Shown here in pieces: positions 26,594 through 35,796 of a stretch of DNA of 64,000 nt. Position numbers and translations under genes: made by a program. This stretch comes from Deltaproteobacteria bacterium (lineage in GTDB: Bacteria; Desulfobacterota; Desulfarculia; Desulfarculales; Desulfarculaceae): NCBI GenBank assembly GCA_020444165.1, contig JAHLLK010000020.1:15867-79866 (forward strand), written 5' to 3'. The notes below the pieces were generated by a model, which had not been told where the DNA came from, ran no database searches, and saw nothing but the letters and a program-made list of their open reading frames with translations. How positions within the stretch are numbered: the first letter of the stretch is position 1; each line of letters begins with the position of its first letter.

Positions 26594-28372
26594 ATGCCTC
26601 TTTGCAACCATGTCGGGCCCCGGCCGGCCGGGGCCGCGGCTTCTGGCCGCTGCCGCGCCCGCGGCTTGACCCGCAACCTGACCCTCAGCCTGGCCCTGGG
26701 CCTGGCCCTCAGCCTGTCCCTCTGGGGCGGGTCCCCCGGCCGCGCCGCGGCCAAAGAGCCCGCCCCGGCCGCGGCCCCGGCCAAGAGCCTGATCCTGCTC
26801 ATCGCCGACGGCTGCGGGCTGGCCCACTACACCCTGGCCCGCTGGGTCAAGGGCGCTCCCCTGGCCTTGGACCGCATGAACTCCGGCACCCTGGCCACCT
26901 GGGCCGCCGACTCCGTGACCCCGGACTCGGCCGCGGCCGCCACCGCCTTTGCCGCCGGCCAGCGCACCGACGCCGACGTGATCGGCCTGGGCCCGGCCGG
27001 GCCCGACCTCTGGGGCCAGCCCCTGCCGGCCGGGGTGCCGCCCCACCGGCCCCTGGCCACCATCCTGGAGGGGGCCCGCCTGGCCGGCAAGTCCATCGGC
27101 CTGGTGGCCACCTCCCGGGTGACCCACGCCACCCCGGCCAGCTTCGCGGCCCATGTGATCGACCGCCAGGACCAGGCCCAGATCATGGCCCAAATGGCCT
27201 ACCAGCATTTGGATGTGCTCATGGGCGGCGGCTACAATCTCCTCCATCCGGCGGCCCAGGGCGGCAAGCGCAAGGACAACAAGGACTTCCGCACCCTCAT
27301 GCGGCAGACCGGAATCCTGGCCCGGGACGCCCGGGAACTCAAAGGGGCGCCCCTGGCCCGCATCTTCGGGTTTTTCGCGCCCAGCCATATGGCCCCCGAG
27401 GTGGACCGCGCCCGGATCGCGCCGGACCAGCCCACCCTGGAAGAGATGACCGCCAAGGCCCTCCAGACCCTGGGGGCCAACAACCAGGGCTTCTTCCTGA
27501 TGGTGGAAGGCAGCCAGGTGGACTGGGGCAGCCACGCCAACGACCCGGCCCACATGTTGGGCGACCTCCTGCAGTTCGACCGGGCGGTCGCCGTGGCCCT
27601 GGACTACGCGGCCCACCACCGGGGCACCCTGGTGGTGGCGGTTTCCGACCACGACACCGGGGGGCTTTCCGTGGGCAATGCCCGCTCCGACCTGAACTAT
27701 GACCAGATGAAGCCCGCCGCCCTGCTGGAGCCCCTGGCCAAAATGCGGGCCTCGGCCGGGGCCATCTGGGAGATGGCCGGCCCCAACCCCACCCCGGAGC
27801 GCCTGCAAGCCCTGGTGAAGGAGTGGTGGGGCCAGGAGCCCAACCTGGACGAGGCCCGGCGCATGCTGGCCATTGGCCAGAAGGGCCGGGAACATCCCAA
27901 GCTCTTTGGCGAGGACTACGGCGTGGGCGAGGTGTTCTCGGCCGAACACACCCTGGTGGGCTGGACCACCCACGGCCACACCGGCAATGACGTGCCCTGG
28001 TTCGCCCTGGGCCCCGGGGCGCCCACGGGCCATCTGGACGCGCCCACCCTGGGGCAAGCGCTGGCCCGGGCCCTGGGGGTGGACCTGCCGGCCACCACGG
28101 CGCGCCTGTTCGTGAACGCCCGGCAGGTCTTCCCCCCGGAGATGTTGCAGGTGCAGGTCGGCCCCACCGGCGACCGGGTGGTGGAGATCCGCCTGGGCGG
28201 CAAGCTGGCCCGTCTCACCGTAAACCAGGAGCGCATCTTCTGGGACAATCATTACCGCCGGCTGGAAGGGCTGGTGCTGGAGCCCGAGCCCGGGGGCCCG
28301 GTGTACGTGCCGCAACAGGCGGTGGAGATCATCAAGGGACAAGTCCCGACCGGGAAGGCGGAGGGCCGGTGA
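26594..28372 (+). CDS. Alkaline phosphatase (PhoA family), exported
   Basis: The 592-residue protein has a long N-region and a signal peptide hydrophobic core (about residues 28-45, cleavage near GRAAAKEP). SLILLIADGCG binds the metals, and TPDSAAAATAFAAG contains the nucleophilic serine near residue 110. MVEGSQVDWGSHAND, VSDHDTGGLS and WTTHGHTG give the remaining zinc and magnesium ligands. It should release phosphate from esters in the periplasm. A C-terminal region of about 70 residues (MLQVQVGPTGDRVVEIRLGG onward) is extra and resembles a small beta domain. ATG 26594 follows AAAAGGATAA. The stop overlaps the kinase start by four bases, tying phosphatase and sensor together. Confidence 0.93.
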   Translation: MPLCNHVGPRPAGAAASGRCRARGLTRNLTLSLALGLALSLSLWGGSPGRAAAKEPAPAAAPAKSLILLIADGCGLAHYTLARWVKGAPLALDRMNSGTLATWAADSVTPDSAAAATAFAAGQRTDADVIGLGPAGPDLWGQPLPAGVPPHRPLATILEGARLAGKSIGLVATSRVTHATPASFAAHVIDRQDQAQIMAQMAYQHLDVLMGGGYNLLHPAAQGGKRKDNKDFRTLMRQTGILARDARELKGAPLARIFGFFAPSHMAPEVDRARIAPDQPTLEEMTAKALQTLGANNQGFFLMVEGSQVDWGSHANDPAHMLGDLLQFDRAVAVALDYAAHHRGTLVVAVSDHDTGGLSVGNARSDLNYDQMKPAALLEPLAKMRASAGAIWEMAGPNPTPERLQALVKEWWGQEPNLDEARRMLAIGQKGREHPKLFGEDYGVGEVFSAEHTLVGWTTHGHTGNDVPWFALGPGAPTGHLDAPTLGQALARALGVDLPATTARLFVNARQVFPPEMLQVQVGPTGDRVVEIRLGGKLARLTVNQERIFWDNHYRRLEGLVLEPEPGGPVYVPQQAVEIIKGQVPTGKAEGR

Positions 28373-31080
28373 GCCGAACCCCTTTCCCGGCCCCCTATGC
28401 CGCCCTGGTGGCCCGGGCGTCCGGGGGCTTTTTCCGGGCCGGCCCCGCGGGGGAGATCCGGGAGGCCAACCCGGCTTTCTGGCGGCTGGTGGGCCGGGAG
28501 GGCCCGCCGGCCGGAGGCTTCTCCCTGCTGCGGGATCTGGGCGGCCCGGAGGAAGCGCTCCGCGGGCTGTGGCCCCGGGCCCTGGCCGGGGAAGACGGCC
28601 TGGAGGCCCGGCTGGAGCTGCCCGGGCCGGAGGGAGCGGGGCGGCGTTTGCGCCTGGTGCTGGCCGCCGCCCCGGGCGGGCCGGCCGGCGAGGGCGAGAT
28701 CGCGGGCCTCTTGGAGGAGACCGCCGCCCCGGCCGCCTCTTCCAAGGCGGCGCAGGCGGACCCCTACGACCGGCTGCGCAGTTTTTTGGAAACCGCCACC
28801 GACGGGCTTTGGGAATACAACCCCCGCACCCGCGAGGCCTTCCACTCGGCCAGCGGGGCGCGGCTGTTGGGGTATCAGCCCTGCGAACTGCCCCCCAGCC
28901 AGGAACTGTGGCGGGAGCTGATCCACCCCGCGGACCGGGACCAGGTCACCCAGGCGATGGTGAATCATTTCCAGGGCCGCACCCCGCGCTTCGAGGCCGA
29001 GTTCCGCATGAAGAACGCGGCCGGGCAATGGCAGTGGCTGTTGGGCCGGGGCCTGGTGGTGGAGCGGGAGCCAGACGGCGCCCCCTGCCTGGCCATTGGC
29101 ACCTGCACCGACATCTCCCACCGCCGCCAGGCCGAGCAGGCCCTGGCCGACAGCGAGGAACGCTTCCGCCACGCCTTTGAGTTCGCCTTTTTCGGCCTGG
29201 CCCTGGTGGACCCCCAGGGCCGCTTCTTCCGGGTGAACCGGGCCCTCTGCGAGACCCTGGGCTACAGCCGGGAGGAGATGCTGGGCTTCACCTTCCGGGA
29301 CCTCACCTACCCCGCGGACCGCGAGCCGGGCAATTCCCTGTTTCAGGACCTTTTGACCGGCAAACGGGACCGGGCCAGGGTGGACAAGCGCTACGTGTGC
29401 AAGGGCGGCCGGGTGATCTGGGTGCGGGTCAGCTCCTCGGCGGTGCGCGACGCCCAGGGCCGGGCCCGCTACTTTGTCTCCCATTTCCAGGAGACCACGG
29501 CCAGCCGCGAGGCCAGCCAGGCCTTGCAGGAGTCCGAGGAGCGGCTCCGCATGGTGCTGGACGCCACCTCCGAAGGAGTGCTGGACCTGGAGCTGCCGGC
29601 TTTCCGCCTGCGGCAGCCGCCCCAGTGGGCCGGGCTCCTGGGCTACACCGCCAAGGAGATGGAACCCCTGGACACGGTGTTCGAGCGCCTGATCCACCCC
29701 CAGGACCGCACCGGGACCTGGGCCAAGTTCAATGAGCATCTCTCCGGCCGCACTTCCCGCCTGGAGGCCGAGTTCCGCATGCTGAACCAGCGGGGGCGCT
29801 GGCAGTGGGTCTTGTGCCGGGGACGGGTGGTGGCCTGGAACCCCGACGGCACGCCCCAGCGCATCCTGGGCTCCCTGTCCGACATCCACCGCCGCAAGCG
29901 CTCCGAGGAGGCCCTGCACCAGGTGGCCCACGGGGTGGCCCACAACTTCAACAACATGCTCCTGGCCATCAGCAGCAACGCCCAGGCCGCCCGGGGACTG
30001 GCCGAGATGGAGTCCCTGCCCCGGGGGGAGCTGTTGCAGCTGTTGGACAACGTGATCAGCGGGGCCCTGTCCGGCAAGGACGTGGTGGCCCGGCTCATCT
30101 CGGCCGTGGAGTCGCCCCAGTCCCATCCCCGGCGCTGGGAGACCGTGGACCTGGAGGAGGCCCTCAGGGTGGCCCTGGAGATCACCCAGGCCAGCAGCCG
30201 CCGCCGGGGCCTGGGCCAGGTGGAGTTCGCCTCGGCCGTGGCGCCGGGACTCTTGGTGCAGGGGGTGCGCGGCGAGCTGTTGGAAGTGTTCCTGAACCTC
30301 ATCAAGAACGCCCTGGAGGCCATGCCCCTGGGCGGCAGGCTGACCATCCAGGGGGGCCGGGAGGAAGGGCGGGTCTGGCTCGCCTTCCAGGACACGGGGG
30401 TGGGCATGGGTCCGGAGGTCAAGGAGCGCCTGTTCCAGCCCTTTTTCACCACCAAGACCCCCCACGGCAAGGGCCTGGGCCTGGCGAGCAGCCGGAGCAT
30501 CATCCGGGCCCACCAGGGCTCCATCGCGGTGGAGAGCCGCCCGGGCCACGGCAGCACCTTCACCCTGCGCCTGCCCGCGGCCCCCCGGGGCGCGGAAGCC
30601 CATCTGGCCGAGGACCTGCCCAGCTCCCCGGCGGCCCGCTTTCTCTTGCTGGTGGAGGACGAGAGCCTGGTGGCCATGGGGCTGACCGCCCTGTTGACCC
30701 AGGCCGGCCACCGGGTGGCCCATGCGGCCAGCCTGGCCCAGGCCCGCAACCTCCTGCGGCGCACTCCGCCGGACCTGGTCCTGTGCGACCTGGGCCTGGG
30801 TGACGGCACCGCCTGGGACGTCTTGGCCGAGGTGGTCAGCCTGGACCGCTTCCACCAGCGGACGGCCACCCCCTTTGTGCTCATCACCGGCTGGAGCCCC
30901 GAGCAACTGCCCACCCAGCCCCCGCCGGGCCTGGCCCCGCCCCAGATGGTGATCCACAAACCGGTGGACCGCAAGGTGCTCCTCCGGGAGGTGGCCCGGC
31001 TGCTGGCCGGCCGCGAGCCCTCGCCGCCGGCCCCCGACCCGTCCCCCGCCGCGCCGGAGACGCCCTCCCATGGGTCATGA
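28369..31080 (+). CDS. Hybrid sensor histidine kinase, PAS(3-4)-HisKA-HATPase-receiver
   Basis: The 903-residue soluble kinase has no membrane segment. An N-terminal PAS-like region (1-120) is followed by three clear PAS/PAC domains (about 132-260, 260-382 and 385-515, for example LGYSREEMLGFTFRDLTYPADR). The phosphoacceptor helix QVAHGVAHNFNNMLLA lies near 517. The ATPase domain has FLNLIKNALEAM (N box), FQDTGVGMGPEV and GKGLGLASSRSI. The C-terminal receiver (about 757-885) has LLLVEDESLV and the phosphoacceptor in LVLCDLGLGDG. The GTG start overlaps the phosphatase stop and the gene end overlaps the antiporter start by 11 bases, so all three are co-translated. The signal is unknown. Confidence 0.92.
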   Translation: MSRTPFPAPYAALVARASGGFFRAGPAGEIREANPAFWRLVGREGPPAGGFSLLRDLGGPEEALRGLWPRALAGEDGLEARLELPGPEGAGRRLRLVLAAAPGGPAGEGEIAGLLEETAAPAASSKAAQADPYDRLRSFLETATDGLWEYNPRTREAFHSASGARLLGYQPCELPPSQELWRELIHPADRDQVTQAMVNHFQGRTPRFEAEFRMKNAAGQWQWLLGRGLVVEREPDGAPCLAIGTCTDISHRRQAEQALADSEERFRHAFEFAFFGLALVDPQGRFFRVNRALCETLGYSREEMLGFTFRDLTYPADREPGNSLFQDLLTGKRDRARVDKRYVCKGGRVIWVRVSSSAVRDAQGRARYFVSHFQETTASREASQALQESEERLRMVLDATSEGVLDLELPAFRLRQPPQWAGLLGYTAKEMEPLDTVFERLIHPQDRTGTWAKFNEHLSGRTSRLEAEFRMLNQRGRWQWVLCRGRVVAWNPDGTPQRILGSLSDIHRRKRSEEALHQVAHGVAHNFNNMLLAISSNAQAARGLAEMESLPRGELLQLLDNVISGALSGKDVVARLISAVESPQSHPRRWETVDLEEALRVALEITQASSRRRGLGQVEFASAVAPGLLVQGVRGELLEVFLNLIKNALEAMPLGGRLTIQGGREEGRVWLAFQDTGVGMGPEVKERLFQPFFTTKTPHGKGLGLASSRSIIRAHQGSIAVESRPGHGSTFTLRLPAAPRGAEAHLAEDLPSSPAARFLLLVEDESLVAMGLTALLTQAGHRVAHAASLAQARNLLRRTPPDLVLCDLGLGDGTAWDVLAEVVSLDRFHQRTATPFVLITGWSPEQLPTQPPPGLAPPQMVIHKPVDRKVLLREVARLLAGREPSPPAPDPSPAAPETPSHGS

Positions 31081-32941
31081 ACTGAACGCCCTGTTGTTGG
31101 TGATGGTGCTGGCCGCCTCGGTGCCGATCCTGGCCAACCGCCTGAAGCGCTTCCGCGTACCCATCGTGGTGGGGGAGATCCTCTGCGGCATCATGGTGGG
31201 CAAGAGCGGCTTCAATCTGGTGGGCGGCAGCCCGGCCCTGGAGTTTTTGGGGGAATTCGGCTTCATCTACCTGATGTTCCTCTCGGGCCTGGAATTGGAC
31301 TTCGCCCAGGTGGGCGCCGGGGTGGAGGAGGAACGGCGCCAGCCGGGCTGGCGGAGGGTGCGCACCCTGGCCGTGGCCGGCTTTCTCTGCACCCTCCTCT
31401 TGGCCGAAGGCGCGGGTTTCTTGTTCCGCCTTGGGGGCCTGGCCAAGGATCCGGTGCTCATGGGCCTGATCCTCTCCACCACCAGTCTGGGCATCGTGGT
31501 GCCCGTGTTGAAGGAACGAGGGCTGATCAAGACCTCCCTGGGCCAGCTGCTCCTCATGTCCGCCCTGATCGGCGATTTCGTCACCCTGCTCCTGTTGGGG
31601 CTGCGGATCAGCCTCCTCCGGACGGCCGACGCCTCGACCACCATGCTGTTCCCCGTTTTGCTCCTGGCCTTCGGGGTGGCGGCCCTGTTCGCCAAAAGGG
31701 TGCGGCACTGGGCCTGGTTGAACCGCACCATGGACGAACTGTCCCACGCCACGGCCCAGATCCGCATCCGGCTGGCTTTTGTCATCCTGGTGGGCTGGGC
31801 GCTCCTCTCCCGGGCCCTGGGGGTGGAGACCATCCTGGGGGCCTTTTTGGCCGGGGCGCTCATCAGCCTCATCTCCTGGGAGCGCGACGCCCTGGCCCTG
31901 GACAAGCTGGAAGCCTTTGGCTACGGTTTCTTCATCCCGGTGTTTTTCATCATGGTGGGGGCCAGCTTCGATCTCAGGGCCCTGTTGGAATCGCCCCGGG
32001 CCCTGGCCGCCGTGCCGCTGGTGATCCTGGCCGCCTATCTGGTGAAGCTGGTGCCGGCGCTTTTGTTCCGGCTCAGATTCGACTGGCCCCAGACCCTGGC
32101 CGCGGGCTTTCTCCTCTCCTCCCGGCTGTCCTTGATCGTGGCCGCCGCCTCCATCGCCCTCAAGATGGGCATCATCAGCCAGGCCGTACACTCGGAGCTG
32201 ATCCTGGTGGCGGTGGTGACCTGCACGGTGAGCCCGGTGTTGTTCAACCGCTTCGTGCCCTCGCCGGAGCTGACCGAGCGGGAGGGCATCATCATCCACG
32301 GCCGGGAACACCTGGCCGAGTTCCTGGGCGAGAAGCTCCGCCGGGCCGGGGAGAAGGTGGTGTTCATTGCCTGCGACCTGCCCCAGATGGCCCGCATGAC
32401 CACCGGTCCCCAGGTCTGTGTGCTGGGACCGGCCAGCGACGCCGCGGTGCTCCATCAGGCCGGGGCGGCCACGGCCGAGGCCCTGGTGGCCATGGGCGAG
32501 GACCCGGCCGAAAACCTGGCCGTCTGCCGCCTGGCCAAGGAGAGGTTCGGCGTGCCCAACGTGGTGGCCCTGGCCGACGAGCCCCAGCAGATCGCGGCCC
32601 TGGAGGCCCTGGGCGTGCGGGTAATCCAAACCCACCTGGCCACCGCCGTGGCCCTGGAAGGCGCCGTCCTGTTCCCCTCCACCTTCGAGATGCTCATGGA
32701 CATGAACTATGGCATCGAGTTCCTGGACGCCCTGACCCTGAACCGGGAAATGCTGGGCAAAAGCATCCGGGAACTGAACCTGCCGGGCCGAGTCCTGGTC
32801 ATCGGCCTCCGCAGGGACGGCGAAGCCCTGGTGCCCCAGGGCGACCTGGTGCTGGACTTCGGCGATACCGTGACCCTGGTGGGCGAAGGACCGGAACTCC
32901 GACGCGCCAAGGACCTGCTGCAAGGCAAGTTCCACGGGTGA
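31070..32941 (+). CDS. Monovalent cation:proton antiporter (CPA2/KefB type) with TrkA domains
   Basis: The 623-residue inner-membrane protein has about 12 to 13 membrane segments. The CPA2 features are VPIVVGEILCGIMVG, FGFIYLMFLSGLELDF, STTSLGIVVPVLKE and SALIGDFVTLLLL, which holds the ion-binding aspartate. A cytosolic C-terminus from about residue 400 contains a TrkA-N-like fold without a clear GXGXXG (IIIHGREHLAEFLGEKL). A TrkA-C domain follows, ending LVLDFGDTVTLVGEG. It would exchange potassium or sodium for protons under ligand control. It overlaps the hybrid-kinase gene by 11 bases. Element A copy 5 follows the stop, marking the end of a unit running from 24109. Confidence 0.93.
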   Translation: MGHELNALLLVMVLAASVPILANRLKRFRVPIVVGEILCGIMVGKSGFNLVGGSPALEFLGEFGFIYLMFLSGLELDFAQVGAGVEEERRQPGWRRVRTLAVAGFLCTLLLAEGAGFLFRLGGLAKDPVLMGLILSTTSLGIVVPVLKERGLIKTSLGQLLLMSALIGDFVTLLLLGLRISLLRTADASTTMLFPVLLLAFGVAALFAKRVRHWAWLNRTMDELSHATAQIRIRLAFVILVGWALLSRALGVETILGAFLAGALISLISWERDALALDKLEAFGYGFFIPVFFIMVGASFDLRALLESPRALAAVPLVILAAYLVKLVPALLFRLRFDWPQTLAAGFLLSSRLSLIVAAASIALKMGIISQAVHSELILVAVVTCTVSPVLFNRFVPSPELTEREGIIIHGREHLAEFLGEKLRRAGEKVVFIACDLPQMARMTTGPQVCVLGPASDAAVLHQAGAATAEALVAMGEDPAENLAVCRLAKERFGVPNVVALADEPQQIAALEALGVRVIQTHLATAVALEGAVLFPSTFEMLMDMNYGIEFLDALTLNREMLGKSIRELNLPGRVLVIGLRRDGEALVPQGDLVLDFGDTVTLVGEGPELRRAKDLLQGKFHG

Positions 32942-32943
32942 GA

Positions 32944-33038
32944 ACTTTTGGGGAGGAAGAGGGAGAATGTGGGGGAAAACCCCTTTTGTGAACAAAAAGG
33001 GGTTTTCCCCCACACCCCCTTTCCCCCAAAAAAATTTT
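32944..33038 (+). repeat. Element A, copy 5
   Basis: Starts three bases after the antiporter stop, in gene direction. The stem is about 20 base pairs, made of GTGGGGGAAAACCCC and its complement around CTTTTGTGAACAAAAAG. The outer flanks are GGAGGAAGAGGGAGAATG and CCCCCTTTCCCCCAAAAAAA. Confidence 0.9.
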
Positions 33039-33040
33039 GC

Positions 33041-33420
33041 GGGTTGTGGCTTCCCCCCAAGCCAGCTTCGCTTGCTTGGGGGGAAGCCACAACCCGCCTG
33101 GGGTTTGGGCCCTGATATTTCCGACGGGGGCAGCGCTTTGCTTAGATCTTGTTCTGCAATAGAATCCTGTCCGAATTTTCAGATGGCCCTTCGCCCCGGA
33201 CCGGCACAGCCAGATGTTTGCCGGCAAGGCGACGGACAAGCGACAACCGGAGGCGTAGCTGAAGCTACGGCGAGGTTGGAGCGAAGTCCGCAACGCAGCC
33301 GGCGGACACCTGGCGCAGCCGCCCCCGTCCTGAAATCCAAGCCTTAAAACGAGGTTGGAGCGCAGGCCCCGACGCCGCCGGCGGGCATCTGGCTGTGCCG
33401 CCCCCGCCCCCCCTAGAGCG
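33041..33420 (+). repeat. Long hairpin plus repeat family B, copy 3
   Basis: A perfect long hairpin (GGGTTGTGGCTTCCCCCCAA with its complement, 33041-33095) is followed by family B sequence: GGGTTTGGGCCCTGATATTT, GGACCGGCACAGCCAGATG, GGCAAGGCGACGGACAAGCG and two units of GAGGTTGGAGCG...GCCGGCGG. The same order appears in reverse at 52938-53418. No gene is visible between 32942 and 33534; from 33421 to 33534 I see only the leader of the GAF kinase. Confidence 0.85.
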
Positions 33421-33534
33421 CCCAATTCCTTTATCCCTTGCCACCGTACCGGGCGGCGGAGTACAAAATCAGAGCACCTTGGTTCTCTGCGGGAAGCTTC
33501 GGCCCCGCTGTTTCGCTGCAACCGGGTTAGGGGA

Positions 33535-34815
33535 ATGAAGCTCAAGGAAGATTTCATCACCGTACCGTTCGACAGCTCCCAGCTGGTCACCCGGAACCGG
33601 GAGTTGGCCGCGGTATTGGAGATGAGCGAGTTTCTGGCCTCCCAGCGCACCCCCGAGGACGTGCTGACGGGCGGGCTCACCAAGGCCATGGAGATCTTCG
33701 ACATGCCGGTGGGCCGCATCTACCGCCTGGACCCGGACGGCCAGCACCTGACCATGGTGGCCCACCGGGGGGTGGCCACCGGCGGGCTGGAGCGCATGAG
33801 CCTCGCCGAGGGCTTCACCGGCAAGAGCGCCCGCACCCGGAGCTTTTTGGCCCAGCCGGTGGACGCCCTGGAGGACGCCGACCGGGTGAAGCTCCTGAAG
33901 TCCCGGGGCATCGGCACGGTGATCTGCGTGCCCCTGGTGGCCCTGGACGAGCTGGTGGGGGTGATCAACCTGGCCGCCCACGGCCAAGTCACCCTGGACA
34001 TCGACCGGGTGGACCTGATGTTGGTCATGGGCAACCTCATCGCCGTGGCCCTGGACAACACCCGCCGGGCCCAGGAGCTGGTGGCCCACGCCGCCGAACT
34101 GAAGGCCCGCAAGGAGGCGGTGGAGTTCTTCGCCTACACCCTGGGCCACGACCTGAAGAGCCCCGCCGCCGCGGTGGGCGCCCTGGTGCGGCTCCTCATG
34201 AAGCGCTCCCATGAGCAGATGGACGACAAAGCCCGGGAGACCTGCCACCAGATCAGTGCCGCGGCCGAGCATATCAGCGAGCTGGTGGGGGAGATCAACG
34301 CCTATATCAAGGCCAAGGAAGCGGCGCTGAACCTGGAGGCGCTGGACGTCCCCGCCTTCCTCAAGGAACTCTGCCTGGAGTTCCAGAGCCGCCTGGAGGA
34401 GCGGGGCATCCGGCTGGTGGCCGTGGAGCCCCTGCCGCCGGTAGTGGCCGACCGGGTGAATCTGGCGCGGCTGTTCCGCAACCTGGTGGACAACGCCCTG
34501 AAGTATGGGGGACCGGGGCTCAAGACCATCCGGGTGTCCCACCGCCCCTGCCCCGAGGGCCATCTCTTCGAGGTGGCTGACGACGGCCAGGGCTTCGCGC
34601 CCGACCAGGCCGACGTCATCTTCCATCTGTTCAAGCGCGCCCGGAGTTCCGAAGGCACCGAAGGCACCGGCCTGGGGCTGTCGGTGGTGCGGGAGGTGGC
34701 CCGCCGCCACGGCGGCCGGGCCTGGGCCGAGAGCCGGCCCGGCGGGGGCGCCAGCTTCTTCTTCACCCTGGCCCAGCTCACCCCGGGCCAAGCCCCTCCC
34801 AACATGCTGGACTAA
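33535..34815 (+). CDS. GAF-domain sensor histidine kinase
   Basis: The 426-residue soluble kinase has an N-terminal helical segment and a GAF domain (about 40-185, with FDMPVGRIYRLDPDGQ and VICVPLVALDELVGVINLA). A dimerisation/phosphoacceptor helix, FFAYTLGHDLKSPAAAV, carries the histidine near 205. The ATPase domain has LFRNLVDNALKYGG (N box), EVADDGQGFAP (G1), FKRARSSEGTEGTGLGLSVV (F and G2 boxes) and GGGASFFFTL. There is no receiver domain and no paired response regulator next to it, so its partner is elsewhere. ATG 33535 follows TTAGGGGA. The upstream region is family B repeat; the downstream region is the large family C array. Confidence 0.9.
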   Translation: MKLKEDFITVPFDSSQLVTRNRELAAVLEMSEFLASQRTPEDVLTGGLTKAMEIFDMPVGRIYRLDPDGQHLTMVAHRGVATGGLERMSLAEGFTGKSARTRSFLAQPVDALEDADRVKLLKSRGIGTVICVPLVALDELVGVINLAAHGQVTLDIDRVDLMLVMGNLIAVALDNTRRAQELVAHAAELKARKEAVEFFAYTLGHDLKSPAAAVGALVRLLMKRSHEQMDDKARETCHQISAAAEHISELVGEINAYIKAKEAALNLEALDVPAFLKELCLEFQSRLEERGIRLVAVEPLPPVVADRVNLARLFRNLVDNALKYGGPGLKTIRVSHRPCPEGHLFEVADDGQGFAPDQADVIFHLFKRARSSEGTEGTGLGLSVVREVARRHGGRAWAESRPGGGASFFFTLAQLTPGQAPPNMLD

Positions 34816-34835
34816 TCCGCCGCGTGGCCGCGTGG

Positions 34836-35664
34836 CCGCGTGGCCGCGTGCCGCGGCTGGCGTAACGGGTCGGGCGAGCCCATCATTCAAACCAAACTCG
34901 TACGCTCCCGAAGTTTAGCAGGCCCCGCCCCACTCTGCCCAGGGGCCGCGTGCCGCGGCTGGCATTGCGGGTCGGGCGAGCCCATCATTCAGACCAAATG
35001 CCCATCGCTCTCGGAGCCGGGCTGGGTCCAGGCCGCTGCCAGGGGCCGCGTGCCCCCGGCTGGCCGCGTGCCGCGGCTGGCATTGCGGGTCGGGCGAGCC
35101 CATCATTCAAGCCAAACTTGTATGCTCCCGAAGCTAGGCCGTGTCTAACCGCTACCCGGGGCCGCGGCACGCGGCTGGCGTAACGAGTCGGGCGAGCCCA
35201 TCATTCAAACCAAATGCCCATCGCTCCCGAAGTTCAGCATGCCCCGCCCCGCCACGCCCAGGGGCCGCGGCACGCGGCTGGCGTAACGAGTCGGGCGAGC
35301 CCATCATTCAAGCCAAACTTGTATGCTCCCGAAGCTAGGCCGTGTCTAACCGCTACCAGGGGCCGCGGCACGCGGCTGGCGTAACGGGTCGGGCGAGCCC
35401 ATCATCCAGACCAAATGCCCATCGCTCCCGAAGTTTAGCAGGCCCCGCCCCACTCTGCCCCGGGGTCGCGTGCCGCGGCTGGCGATGCGGGTCGGGCGAG
35501 CCCATCATCCAGACCAAATGCCCATCGCTCCCGAAGTTTAGCAGGCCCCGCCCCACTCTGCCCCGGGGTCGCGTGCCGCGGCTGGCGATGCGGGTCGGGC
35601 GAGCCCATCATCCAGACCAAATGCCCATCGCTCCCGAAGTTCAGCATGCCCCGCCCCGCCCTAC
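34836..35664 (-). repeat. Repeat family C array 2 (eight units of about 100 bp)
   Basis: Eight head-to-tail units fill most of the 980-base gap between 34815 and 35797. On the minus strand each unit reads CTTCGGGAGCG, then a variable stretch with TTTGG, then GATGGGCTCGCCCGACCCG and CAGCCGCGGCACGCGGC. Two alternating subtypes differ in the variable stretch (one with GATGGGCATTTGGTC, one with ATACAAGTTTGGCTT). No unique spacers occur. Several short frames pass through the array, but they simply follow the repeat and are not genes. Confidence 0.92.
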
Positions 35665-35676
35665 CAGCAAAACATC

Positions 35677-35790
35677 AAGTTTTTTTGGGGAAAGGGGGTG
35701 TGGGGGAAAACCCCTTTTTGTTCACAAAAAGGGGTTTTCCCCCACATCTTCGCCCCACATCTTCGCCCCACATCTTCCTCTTCCTCCGCC
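35677..35790 (-). repeat. Element A, copy 6, with three 13-base units at its gene-proximal end
   Basis: Lies just downstream of the penicillin-acylase stop (35797) and reads in that gene's direction. The centre is the palindrome CCCCTTTTTGTTCACAAAAAGGGG (seen as two halves, CCCCTTTTTG and CAAAAAGGGG). On the plus strand the gene-proximal flank CCCCACATCTTCG is repeated about three times in tandem. Confidence 0.88.
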
Positions 35791-35796
35791 ATCCTC

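Noticed and set aside
34836..35664. Possible CRISPR array
   Set aside because: The units are about 100 bp and repeat along their full length; there are no unique spacers, the repeats are too long and no cas gene is nearby.
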